64,000 nt of DNA. It comes from Undaria pinnatifida. Lineage: Eukaryota > Sar > Phaeophyceae > Laminariales > Alariaceae. Of the stretch, positions 54,865 to 64,000 are shown piece after piece (position 1 is the stretch's first letter; every line of letters starts with the position of its first letter). The DNA lies in the NCBI GenBank assembly GCA_012845835.1, contig JABAKD010000029.1, positions 15,665,453 to 15,729,452 on the forward strand, read 5' to 3'. The notes beneath the pieces were generated by a model that had not been told where the DNA came from, searched no databases, and saw only the letters and a list, made by a program, of their open reading frames with translations. The position numbers and the translations under genes are program-made.

Positions 54865-55099
54865 ATGAAGATTTCATGCTGTTACATGCTCTTGGGCCTA
54901 GCTTTCACACCCCATACCCTTGCTAGCGGAGACCCGCGGAACCATGGACTGAGAAACCACGCCCAAGACAAAATTCTCCACGCAGGCATTGGTGCAGTGC
55001 GTGGAATCTGCGATCCTCTCGAGAGCGAATGCGCTTCAAATGACATGCACATCAAGGACGACATCGATACAGCGCTTAGGGTGAAATCCCAGGTCACCG
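54865..55099 (+). CDS. First exon of a probable secreted protein
   Basis: ATG in good context (AGCGATGAAG) opens a signal peptide MKISCCYMLLGLAFTPHTLA, likely cut after LASG. The mature part continues NHAQDKILHAGIGAVRGICD, PLESECASNDMHIKDDIDTA and LRVKSQVT. A donor ACCG|GTGAGG ends the exon after 235 nt (phase 1). Without splicing, the frame would end 15 codons later at 55143-55145. I chose this ATG rather than the upstream one at 54847 because it starts the hydrophobic core with a basic residue. No family recognised; acceptor exons were not found within 800 bp. It lies in non-repetitive DNA and may be a live host gene. Confidence 0.55.
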
Positions 55100-55974
55100 G
55101 TGAGGTTTTCTGTTTCTGGGCGGGCTATGGGGAAGACGCCGCATGATGGATTGCATCTTGCATTTTCTTAGTAAGCGTGCTTCGTGTCCATCGCGGTTGC
55201 CGCTGGTGTTTTTCACGTATGCATTTTGTTTGGTTATTTATCAAATCGCCATACTGCAACTGATACCCCATCATGGTGGTGTAATGAAATTGTCTAGAAA
55301 TCTACCGCTAATAATAGCTTAGTTGGAGGTGGAGTTCGAACCTCACGTTAGTCGGACTTTCGGTTTTATCTGAAAACTGAAAACCATAGAAAGCCACTAA
55401 TAGTAATGACAGCCCGTAGGCACATTTCGATGCGAGTCGACGACAAAAGATAGGGCCGAGAAGTCTTCTCGCGAGAAAAACCAACGCCCGTAAGTCGTGT
55501 GGAGGGGGGGGGAAAGAGCCCGCTTGGTGGCCCTGGATCTAACTTAGGTCTAGGGAGGGAAAAACATAGAGAACAAGTGCGGTAACACAACGCGCTTTAC
55601 GAGGAAACTATCATGTTCATTCAGAGCGCACACACCGTGTGGCACGTGCTCGTCTGTGTGTCCTTCACAATAATAAGCCGAAATCAACATTAATCTACAT
55701 CCAGCATAACCAATATCGTCCTTTGTATATGACTCATAGAGAGACGAGGTCTCCTTCACCACTACGAGAGAGATACGTATCAATAATACAGCAAGGTGAC
55801 CTGGCAAACCCGCGTGATCCCAAAACAAAAATATCAAAACCAGCACACCAGGCTACTTGCACTAATATAACAGAAAACATATAGTCTAGTCTAGTCTAGA
55901 TGATAAGAAATCTAAAATGAAACCAAGCGCTGTAAATAAAGCGGAAAACAAGACGGTACCACCAAAAAGTAGAA
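55100..55974. other. Presumed intron/intergenic, no further exon recognised
   Basis: A T-arm-like word (GAGGTTCGAACTCCACC on minus, 55328-55344) occurs without other tRNA parts. Short ORFs carry no motif. Confidence 0.3.
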
Positions 55975-56425
55975 CAAGGCTTTTTTTTTTCATCTGAATC
56001 TTCCGGCAGATCTGATGGGGAAAAATAAAAACTAAAGCTTAAGCTCACCACACTTCCACGTATTTTCATACGCGTTGTGTGTCGATTGAGTCAGTTGCTT
56101 TCGCAACCCAACGCTAGCCGCCGCATCCTTCGGATCTCACTTTAAAGCGATAGCGTGAGCTGTCCCTATGAGCGGTCCTTGTTATATCCCGGGCAGCGCA
56201 AGCTAATGTTGTGTACGGGTGCGGGTGTATGCCGACTCGGCCTTTTCCCTGAGCGTCAGGTTCGGTGGAGATATCCACCCGGAATGTCTTGCTTCCGGAT
56301 AGTGTGGGACTTGCGTAGGCTCACCCACAAACAAAAAAACCCCGGCCATGGGAGATGGCCCTTCGCCGGGACTTGGTCCAGTTACGGTCCACCCTACCCA
56401 TTCGGGCGTTGGTCCTCGGCATAAC
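55975..56425 (+). repeat. Family D, fullest copy
   Basis: It starts with a T-run (55981-55990) and TCTTCCGGCAGATCTGATGG. It then has CACACTTCCACGTATTTTCA, GTGTGTCGATTGAGTCAGTT, GATAGCGTGAGCTGTCCCTA, CCCGGGCAGCGCAAGCTAAT, and ends with GGACTTGGTCCAGTTACGGT and CCATTCGGGCGTTGGTCCTC. Four other copies or parts occur (20231, 33285, 34560, 40590). No coding capacity, no clear inverted ends; the class is unknown. Confidence 0.75.
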
Positions 56426-56743
56426 AAACAGCAGCTAGCAACTAACAAGATCAACACAGCACTTACTTGACAACAACCAACATCGTGGGCAGCACCTACA
56501 TATTGTACACAACCTGAGTAGCCAACACCACCTGCACCCCCAACGTTTGACACTTCTATCTCTTTAATAACTAAGCGTGATGGCTGTAAAAACTAGATTT
56601 ATGCTCTGAAGCCTGAAACTTGTGAACGTAAGCGCGACCGGCCTCTTTGGTTTCAAATATTAGCACGACCGGCACATGCTTCCAATCTGCTGTCGACAGC
56701 AGTGTATATGATTTGGACACGTCATCAACAACCCGTAGACGCC
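56426..56743. other. No gene seen
   Basis: Unique sequence between family D and a SINE. Confidence 0.3.
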
Positions 56744-57055
56744 GGTCGCCCCGGTGGCGTATCAGGTTATCCTCGAGCCTGGTATAGGTCAGTTTCGTGA
56801 GTTCGAGCCCCGCCGAGTGCATACTCGTATAAATTCGTTGGGACTTTTTCTTGTGGACAAATTGACTTGCGGAAAGCGCGAGAGCGTGAGTTAGCAACAT
56901 TCGATGAACAATCGACGAGCAGTGGGATTGCTGAACCCTATGCGCGATAAAAATTGAAGGCAAGAACCGGGGGGGAGAAGGGATGACACCTGTGACCACG
57001 GCTTGTCCAGGAGCTGGAAAGTGAAAGTGTGCTAAAAAAAAAAAAAAAAAAAAAA
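56744..57055 (+). mobile_element. tRNA-derived SINE, full length with poly-A
   Basis: About 310 bp. The tRNA-like head carries an A-box TGGCGTATCAGG (56755-56766) and a B-box GAGTTCGAGCCCC (about 56799-56811), the internal RNA polymerase III promoter. The body contains CTTGCGGAAAGCGCGAGAGC and GAACCCTATGCGCGATAAAA. The tail has CCTGTGACCACGGCTTGTCC and a 22-bp A-run (57034-57055). It is the best preserved of the six SINE copies. Confidence 0.92.
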
Positions 57056-57266
57056 GACCGGGCTGTTGTCTCCGAGACATTGCTGTTTCGTAATTACCAC
57101 AGTAATTACAGCAAAATATCATCATCATCTTCGTCATGGTGATAATATGCATCATTGGTTAGATGTCGCCTTCATCATGACGAGACATCATCGTCATCAT
57201 CGATCGTAATCACCACCATTACATCGTCTGTCGGTACAGTAAAGACGGATTGAGGGTTGAGACACG

Positions 57267-58950
57267 TATGTGTGTGTGTGTTCTTCACATTAAACCGTTC
57301 TTCTACTCGTCGACATCCAGCACACCCAGTGTCCGTACTGATTCTTCACCCTAGAAAGATCAGCTCTGTGGTCACAAGCTACGACACAGAGATAATGCAT
57401 CGTAATGCATTCGACAACGCAATGTCATGCCCTAGTACTGGGTACGACAGGCACAACATACATACGTCAGCAACAGAAATACATTGGAAGAGAGAAATAC
57501 GAAAAAAACAAAAACAAAAACAAAAACAAAAAACAAAAACAAAATGAGAAAACAAATAAAAACAAGGATAAAAATATAACAAAAAATGAAACAAACAAAA
57601 TGAAGGGGAAATCGAAGAAACAACCCAACCGGAAAGGAGAGCCAAAGCTCGGAAAAGAAACATACCAGGTAATAAAATGAAAAAAAATAAAGTAAAGTAA
57701 AACCAAAATAAGATAATCCAAACACGAGCCGAAAACCTGGACACGCAAGGAGGGAACAAAGGGGAAAAAAATACCCCAGAGAAAGACGAAAAGTGCTATG
57801 TACCTACTAGTCGGCCTGGTACCTTGCTACCCTGTCTGCCATCTCCTTCCTGCCTTCGTCCACCGCGGTCTCCCTTCTATTCCTCCTGTTGCCCCCCCTG
57901 CCCCCATTCCCTTGGACGGCTTTCCTTCTACTCCTCCTGTTTCCCCCCCTCCCCCCTTTGTGTTCTTCTCATTAAACCAAAATACCTGAGCAAAAAACTT
58001 GGTATCCAGCTGCACTAAATCTCGTGTTGCCGGGCCGTCGAGTTTCCTGCAGGCCAATGAAGTCACAGCCGAGTTGCTGGCCTTTCGCCAGTACACGCTC
58101 GTCATGCCCATACCCGTTCTTCCCCTTTACGGCCAGGGTACGCACGTTGTAGGTCGCTACCGCCACAAGTGCCGCCTTCCGTCTCTTACGAGTCTCGCGT
58201 GCTGCTTTCTCAGCCAGCCGACGAGAGGCTCGTCCCCTCCTCCGTTTCTGTTTCTGTTGTTTCTTTTTTCTCTCTATTAATGTGATGATTGTGGCTCTCC
58301 GTTTCGTAGCCCGGTTCGCGCCTTGGTTTCCGCTGGCTGGGTGCAGCCGTCCCAGCCAACGCCGACACTCCCATCCTTCCTGTCGTGCATGCGTACCCAC
58401 GCGGTGGCCAGCCTCTCCACTCCCCAAGCTGCCCACGCTGCGCTCTCTGCTGTGGTGATGTACCCGTCCTGCCCCGGGGATGAACTCCTCGGCGTCGGGG
58501 TTAAAAAGAAAACCCATCACCACCACCCCACGCGGTCCTTAGAGTGAGCAGTTCACTAGCCAGACCGCGCAAGGTTCCCTCTCTACCCAGCCCGAGGCTC
58601 GATGCCCGTGTGACTGCCGCTAGACCGCTGCAGGTCCTCGCGGGCTTCCTCGGCCCACCCCAAGGACGGGGCAGGCCGAAGGAGAACGGTACGAGAGATA
58701 TGGCCGATTGCCGTACTCCGTGCTCGTAGTGGCAGCGTCCAAGAGTTATGTATCCTGTGGTGTCGGGGGCAGAGAAGATCCTGCTTAGTGACCGTTGGTC
58801 TGGGCTACGCCTTAGGGGAGAGGGAGACGTTCGGAAAGGGGCAAAGATAGTACCTGGTATTAGGGCCGTTCTTAGGCGCGTTCTACGGTCATAATAAAGG
58901 CCCGTCCACCACTTTCTTTTCTGTGGCTCCTGCATTTGTGAGCTCAAGAC
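57267..58950 (-). mobile_element. LINE-B: 5' end and 3' end joined by internal deletion
   Basis: On minus, 58950-57988 holds a GC-rich 5' leader and the N-terminal ORF with an endonuclease domain. At 57987/57988 it jumps to the family C 3' region (57987-57267), which ends in TTTAATGTGAAGAAC and (CA)n. RT and the rest of the ORF are absent. This copy is the main reason to read family C as a LINE 3' end. The junction could instead be two unrelated elements side by side. Confidence 0.65.
57972..58526 (-). pseudogene. LINE N-terminal ORF with AP-like endonuclease start
   Basis: The endonuclease nicks target DNA for reverse transcription. The ORF begins MVVMGFLFNPDAEEFIPGAG, passes a basic stretch (ERKKKQQKQKRRRGRASRRL) and enters the exonuclease/endonuclease/phosphatase fold: VATYNVRTLAVKGKNGYGHD (strand 1 with the conserved N) and GCDFIGLQETRRPGNTRFSA (L-Q-E-T, the metal-binding Glu, codons near 58041-58052). 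It breaks off after GYQVFCSG, where family C sequence begins, so four-fifths of the domain is missing. Confidence 0.8.
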
Positions 58951-59308
58951 TTCTTCCTAAAACTGATTTCGATAACGAAAGACAAAACTGTTACCGGACG
59001 AAATCTCTAAACTTAAGCCTAGTTCACTGAGTTACACACCGAGAATCATGCAAGTAAAATGGTCTTGAGAATTCCACTGATAGCATTAGTATTAGTATTA
59101 GCACTAGTATTTATATCAGTATCAGAAATAGCATTTTGTGTGACGTCTTTCAGAAAACATTTCATTTCTTCATACGAAAACTGATGCTACCTCTATCATT
59201 GTAGAATGCGTCCGATAAAAAATCCTCACACTAGTCATGAGATAAAAAATATGGGAATTTCGTAAATCCACGGAGGAGAATAATACTTGGTAGTGCATAA
59301 TATGATCC
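58951..59308. other. No gene seen
   Basis: Unique, AT-rich; ATTAGTATTAGTATTAGCAC-type short repeat near 59088-59115. Confidence 0.35.
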
Positions 59309-59606
59309 GGTCGCCCCGGTGGCGTATCAGGTTATCCTCGAGCCTGGTATAGGTCAGTTTCGTGAGTTCGAGCCCCGCCGATTGCATATTCGTATAAATT
59401 CGTTGGGACTTTTTCTTGTGCACAAATTGACTTGCGGAAAGCGCGAGAGCGTGAGTTGGCAACACTCGATGAAAAATCGACGAGCAGTGGGATTGCTGAA
59501 CCCTATGCGCGATAAAAATTGAAGGCGAGAACCGGGGGGGAGAAGGGACGACACCTGTGTCCACGGCTTGTCCAGAAGCTGGAAAGTAAAAGTTTGAGAA
59601 AAAAAT
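59309..59606 (+). mobile_element. tRNA-derived SINE
   Basis: Over 90% identical by eye to 56744-57055 through head, body and tail; ends in GAGAAAAAAA followed by a (TA)n run (59587-59600). Confidence 0.9.
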
Positions 59607-59627
59607 ATATATATATATTATAAAATT

Positions 59628-60265
59628 AAAATACACTCCAGCTGTGAGATCGAAGATTTCGTCGAAACTCATCTTTGCAAGCTGTATATTATAAAAGTTA
59701 AAATACACTCCAGCTGTGAGATCGAAGATTTCGTCGAAACTCATCTTTGCAAGCTGTGTGTGATACTCCGATCGCGCGCATTACGAGTTGTGTGTCCTCA
59801 TTAAGGATATAGGTCGGCGACTCCCCTTACAGCTACAGTGTAGCTATCAGGGTCAACAGGATGATTTTAGTCTGTCTGTGCGCGGAAACTATAAAACCCG
59901 TTTCTGAGGGGGACAAAATCTGACGGCTGTGAAGGGAAAGGGGGGGCCTGGTTTTGATCAAAAGCGAGCGGGTTTGGAGGGGGGCGGGGGGGGGGGCGGG
60001 GGGGGGGGGGAAGGGGCAATTTGTGCATGTAAGCTATAAATCCTTTCGAGGGGATAAATCTGACGGTTTTGGCACCAGTATATTATTGGGGGCGGGGGGG
60101 TGGGGTTGGGGCGAAGGGGGGAGGGGGGCAGCTCGATATGTGCCTGGAAACTATACATTATTTCGAGGGGATAAATGTGACATTTTTGGAAATAATTCAT
60201 CAGTTTATCGTGTATATCCTGGGGTAAGTCGTACAATCAGTGAGTAAAGAGAGGGTGGAGTGTTC
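59628..60265 (+). repeat. Family B, representative copy
   Basis: The family begins TAAAATACACTCCAGCTGTG, then GAAGATTTCGTCGAAACTCA, GCAAGCTGTGTGTGATACTC, CGATCGCGCGCATTACGAGT, GTGTCCTCATTAAGGATATA, GGTCGGCGACTCCCCTTACA, CAGTCTGTGCGCGGAAACTA-like, GAGGGGGACAAAATCTGACR, then one or more modules of a G-run plus ATTTGTGCATGTAAGCTATA and CGAGGGGATAAATCTGACGG, ending at GTAAGTCGTACAATCAGTGA. The first 55 bp are duplicated here (59628-59685). No ORF, no terminal inverted repeats found, no A-tail. At least 17 copies in this window, both strands. The class is unknown. Confidence 0.85.
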
Positions 60266-60484
60266 GAGGGGGCTGTATATATGATATGTGTCCCACGCTT
60301 GAGCACAGGGAGCCCGCTGATTACATGAGCGATTATATCGACTTCAAGTTTGGAGTACCGTAGTATTAACGTATTATGTATACACCGATCATTTTTCCGG
60401 AGGCCTTCCTTGGTCATTCTTCCTGGGTTTAGGCCTCTCTGTTTTTTTGTTTTTCGTATCATCTATTACTCTCATTAACATCAA
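60266..60484. other. No gene seen
   Basis: Short unique stretch. Confidence 0.3.
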
Positions 60485-60950
60485 GTGCACTCCAGTCGAC
60501 GATCCAGGTGTGAAATCGAAGATTTGTTCGAAACTCATTTTTGCAGGCTGTGTGTGATATTCTTATCGCGCGTACTGCTTATTACGTGTAGATCGGCGAG
60601 TCCTCCGTCTAAAACTACATACAGCAGTATAGCAACTCGTACCAGGGTCAAAATCGTGATTTTAATCAAGCTGTGCACGGAAACTAATAATAACACGTTT
60701 CTGATTGGGACAAAACCTGACCACTGCTGCTGTTGTGGAATGCATCAACAGCCAATCTACTATGTATGTCCTGGACGTGCCGGTGAGGGGGGGGTGATAA
60801 AATCGCGGGAGGCGAATAGGTTTCCAATTTTTTAGGTCACGTAAAATGTTTAGTCTAGGATTTTAGTGCACGCGCGATTTAGGCAAGGGTGGGCGTGACG
60901 AAGAAGTGGGGGCGGGGGGGGGTTGATTTGAACTTGAAGGCTATCTAATG
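60485..60950 (+). repeat. Family B, diverged copy
   Basis: Follows family B order with about 25-30% divergence (CGATCCAGGTGTGAAATCGA, GCAGGCTGTGTGTGATATTC, TGGGACAAAACCTGACCACT). It is the oldest-looking copy here. Confidence 0.65.
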
Positions 60951-61393
60951 AATTAGTTGGAGTTACGTAGTTCATGGACGGCTCGAAAGGTAAAGGGGTG
61001 ATATCACCTGTCGCGTGTAGTGTATATTTTTCTGGTGGATATTGATTTTCGATGGGGCGGCGGAGGAGGTTGGGGGGTTTTGCTTGTTCGGGGAGCGGTG
61101 ATGTTTAGTACAGCGGCAGAGGAGGGGTGTGTGTGGTGGGGCGGCGGAAAGCCTGGGAGGTGGATGCGATAAGATAGTTCGCCTGCTTGCTAAATGCAGA
61201 TGCCCAATATTTCAAACATTAACAATGAGCAAGTCAAACGGGAGCAAATTGTTTTCACGGTGAGTTTATTATGTTGATGTCTTTGTAGGTACGGTCCTTG
61301 ATTTCGGTATGCAGCAAGTACTACTACGAAGGGAACTCTCGAAGTGCGTTTGAAACCCTTGGTATTGCCCTGCCTACTGATAACTGATGTAAT
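60951..61393. other. No gene seen
   Basis: G-rich up to 61150, then unique sequence to the family F end. Confidence 0.3.
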
Positions 61394-62231
61394 GCCATTT
61401 CTTCTACAGTCGGATTTGTCAGTCGAAAAAGACTTTTTTCGAGTGAAGGCCAAATCGAGCTTTCTTACACAGTCGAAAAAGGGCTTTTTCGACTCAACAT
61501 TTTGCGACTGAGAATATCGACTGGCGGATCCACTCGAAAAACTCGACTTTTTTCACTGAATCCTCCAGTCGAAAAAAAAACTCGTTCAAAAACTTTACAC
61601 TTTTTTTTTCAACCGATCGCATCGTTCATCCCAGAAACAAACACGATTTTCGACGTGAGGCGGTTGGTATGAGGAAGTACTGCAGTACAGCCGGCGAAAT
61701 TCGGCTGGCAGCTCTGTGCTTCGCGCTTTCTCCGCGAGCAACAACTCGGCGAACCCTTGTTCCAGCGAGTTGGTGGCTTTGGGATTAGCCGGAAGCCGCC
61801 AAAGCTACGTTCGTGGAGTTGCACTTAGCCGAGAGCCGCCAAAGCTACAGGAGGCGCAGGCGCAGCCGTTGTTGGCAGAATTGGATCGAGACCGCGCGCT
61901 GCTGCCGTCGTGTGATAAACTCTGCTGGCGAGCAAAACTAGGAATGCGCCACGCTGACTTGTTGCGAGAAGCAACAGCTGGGATAGCCAAGCCAGCGTCA
62001 GCACCTTGTATGATACTGCAGTGTGGTACTTGGTATGGGTGTGTATAAGTGTGGCCGTGTGGGTGTGTGTTTGGTGGTGGGATGAGCGATGCGATCGGCT
62101 CAAAAACCACGTGTAAAACTTTCTTGACTGAGTTTGTCCACTGGACCCTAACCTCGTAATAAAGTCCGATTTGGGCTTCGGTCGAAAAAGGCTGTTTTCG
62201 ACTGAAAAAGCCGACCGCATCGGAAATGGCC
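61394..62231. mobile_element. Family F: long-inverted-repeat DNA transposon, copy 1
   Basis: The left end reads GCCATTTCTTCTACAGTCGG, then CAGTCGAAAAAG; the right end mirrors it (CTTTTTCAGTCGAAAACAGC and GGCCATTTCCGATGCGGTCG read on minus). The inverted similarity continues inward to CCGATCGCATCGYTCATCCC (61615 and 62098), about 150-230 bp per arm. AGTCGAAAA/TTTTCGACT dyads fill the arms. It encloses a GC-rich core. No transposase recognised; target duplication unclear. Confidence 0.65.
61716..62048 (+). other. ORF in family F core, shared between copies
   Basis: Frames here contain SREPPKLQEAQAQPLLAELD; GCCGCCAAAGCTAC occurs twice 42 bp apart (61795 and 61837). Copy 2 on minus has VALDFSRKPPKLQRA (63650-63700). 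Conservation of the peptide-like segment suggests coding ancestry, but it is not a known transposase. Function unknown. Confidence 0.25.
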
Positions 62232-62784
62232 TAAGAATCCGTTCAGTTTTTTTGCTCACATGTTTTCTCCAGCTCGTAAGAACGTGTTTTTTAATGCTAT
62301 GCATAAGACCAAACGTTATCGTACCACTTTGTTGCTCGTTCATAATCTTATCACAGATCAGCAACATAGTGCCAAAGAAAATGGGTGTACCCCTCGTATG
62401 GAGACTAAAGTAGGCCCACTATGTTCCCAAGATTAGAAAATCCAACAAAATGAGGTGTCTCGCCACTATCTGACCCCTGAGATGGTGCCAGCCACAATAC
62501 GCCATTTTCTTGTTGCCTCTTTTTATTGTTTCGCAAATATATACGATAACATATGCCTGGCACTATATACGCGAACGACACGTATAATATGTACGTATGA
62601 CGTAAACCGGGTACCGTATACGATAACGATACGTACCATATTTTGAATACATACGAGTACTACGAGCGTATGTTGTTTTGGCCATAGGCGCTGCTGTTGC
62701 ACTGCCTTGATCTTTGGTTGGCGAAATAAATGCCGGGAAGGAAAAAGAGCCACAAAGTGGTACTAAAACGTTTCGTCTAACCGA
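62232..62784. other. No gene seen
   Basis: Unique, AT-rich spacer between the two family F elements, with ACGATAACAT/ACGTATAAT-type words. Confidence 0.3.
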
Positions 62785-63944
62785 TTAAATTCTTGCACGG
62801 TTGTATTTATCAGTCGAAAATGGCGTGTTTCGAATAAATGTTATAAGGCTTAGTTTGGGTAAGCTATTGGTTATCCTTTTGCAAGTGGTCAAACGGACCA
62901 AATAATTGGGCTTTCTCACACATGGGTAAAAAAAAGCCTTTTTTTTACTTTCATTTAATGGACAGAGTTGTCCGACTTGGGGATCTGTAAAGAGGTAGTT
63001 TTCCGGCTGGATCTGCCACTCGAAAAACTCAGTCATGTGCTCTTTTAACACATCGCATCGCTCATCCCACCACAAAGCACACCCACGCACCGATATATTA
63101 TAAAAATTAAAATACACTCCTGCTGTGAGATCGAAGATTTCGTCGAAACTCATTTTTGCAAGCTGTGTGTGATACTCCGATCGCGCGCATTACGAGTTGT
63201 GTGTCCTCATTAAGGATATAGGTCGGCGACTCCCCTTACAACTACAGTGTAGCTATCAGGGTCAACAGGATGATTTTAGTCAGTCTGTGCGCGGAAACTA
63301 TAAAACCCGTTTCTGAGGGGGACAAAATCTGACAGCTGTGAAGGGAAAGGGGGGCCTGGTTTTGATCAAAAGCGAGCGGGTTTGGAGGGGGGCGGGAGGG
63401 GGGGGGGAAAGGGGCAATTTGTGCATGTAAGCTATAAATCCTTTCGAGGGGATAAACCGATATATATATATCAGGTACCTCACAGAGGTATCACACAATA
63501 GCGCCGACGGTAGCTCAGCTGCTATCACTGCTGCTGTTTGTTGCTCATCGCCGCAAGTCAGTGTGGTGCATTCCTAGCTGCGCTCGTCAGCAGCGTGCAT
63601 CATACGACGACAGCAGTGGGCGGTATCGATGAAACTTTGCCGACAACGGCTACGCCCGCTGTAGCTTTGGCGGCTTTCGGCTAAAGTCTAACGCAACCAA
63701 CCCGCTAGGACGAGGGTTTGTCGCGCGCCACGTACAGAGCTGCCAACCGATTTTCGACTGCTGTCTAACCGCATTCCAGGAGAACCCCTTCACATAACAA
63801 CCTTCAGGAAGAACACAAAAGACTATGAAGTCGACTCGCGACTGAAGATGAGAAGCGGAGCAGAAGGACGCAGTCGAAAACAACTCCGGTGGAAAATGGC
63901 CGTTTTCGACTGGCGAAATCCGACTGTCTGTGTAAGAAATGGCC
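62785..63944. mobile_element. Family F, copy 2, carrying a family B insertion
   Basis: The left arm has TATTTATCAGTCGAAAATGG and ACATCGCATCGCTCATCCCA (about 63051). The right arm ends CGTTTTCGACTGGCGAAATC, CGACTGTCTGTGTAAGAAAT and GGCC (63944). The core (AGCTTTGGCGGCTTTCGGCT at 63663) is inverted relative to copy 1. Family B (63105-63462) lies inside. Confidence 0.6.
63105..63462 (+). repeat. Family B nested in family F
   Basis: Highly similar to 59690-60060 including the GAAGGGAAAGGGGGGCCTGG block and G-run. It breaks off at GAGGGGATAAA. It is younger than the F copy that holds it. Confidence 0.85.
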
Positions 63945-64000
63945 TATAGCGGTTGATGTTCCGCGCAGGAGATTCTGAAAAATACAAATGCGAGTAGTTC

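Noticed and set aside
55320-55350. tRNA gene from the word GGTTCGAACTCCACC on minus
   Set aside because: Only a T-arm-like word is present; no D-arm, anticodon arm or acceptor pairing could be found.
22128-63462. CRISPR-like array from regularly recurring family B blocks
   Set aside because: Copies are long, dispersed, in both orientations and not evenly spaced; the window is eukaryotic.

Overview
The window is nuclear DNA of a eukaryote, and nearly all of it is repeats. There are no operons, ribosome binding sites or dense ORFs. Coding signal appears as short exons with GT/AG boundaries and as decayed retroelement ORFs. Interstitial TTAGGG/CCCTAA blocks indicate a TTAGGG-type telomere. A parallel beta-helix gene built from 78-bp phase-1 mini-exons, together with these retroelement types, suggests a stramenopile, most plausibly a brown alga. 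That assignment is inference; no organelle, rRNA or single-copy marker gene is present to settle it.

Layout. 0-10 kb: a minus-strand secreted beta-helix gene (exons at 7137-7626, 3059-3136 and 1172-1249) with a broken Ty1/copia element (gag-protease 4900-6365, pre-integrase/integrase 7912-8632) lying across its first coding exon and long intron; also several minisatellites. 10-18 kb: a 61-bp tandem array, an orphan ORF fragment cut by a LINE tail, and a decayed Ty3/gypsy-type gag-protease element with a second partial copy. 18-35 kb: copies of one LINE family (here LINE-A, ending in (CAA)n), including a copy with a recognisable reverse transcriptase (29.7-32.3 kb), tRNA-derived SINEs, an RLE-type retroelement fragment (27.1-28.1 kb), and many copies of an unclassified poly-G-bearing repeat (family B). 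35.5-37.7 kb: a hAT-type DNA transposon with perfect terminal inverted repeats and an 8-bp target duplication, inserted in a family B copy and itself containing a LINE-B 3' end. 38-43 kb: mostly non-repetitive DNA with possible exons, family D/B/G repeats and a tRNA-like sequence. 43.3-49.3 kb: a minus-strand Ty1/copia element with two diverged LTRs, keeping gag and protease but no visible RT or integrase. 49.3-60 kb: (AGT)n, family B, LINE-A/SINE chimeras, three LINE-B copies, and the first exon of a probable secreted-protein gene (54,865-55,099) with a TATA box. 60-64 kb: family B and two long-inverted-repeat DNA transposons (family F).

How it fits together. The window reads as layered mobile-element insertions around two host gene fragments. 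Several insertions can be ordered in time (SINE in B, LINE-B in hAT in B, B in LINE-A, B in F). The SINE 3' end resembles the LINE-A 3' end, which suggests LINE-A machinery moved the SINEs. The family names A-G are mine, assigned from repeats seen within this window, and were not checked against any database.
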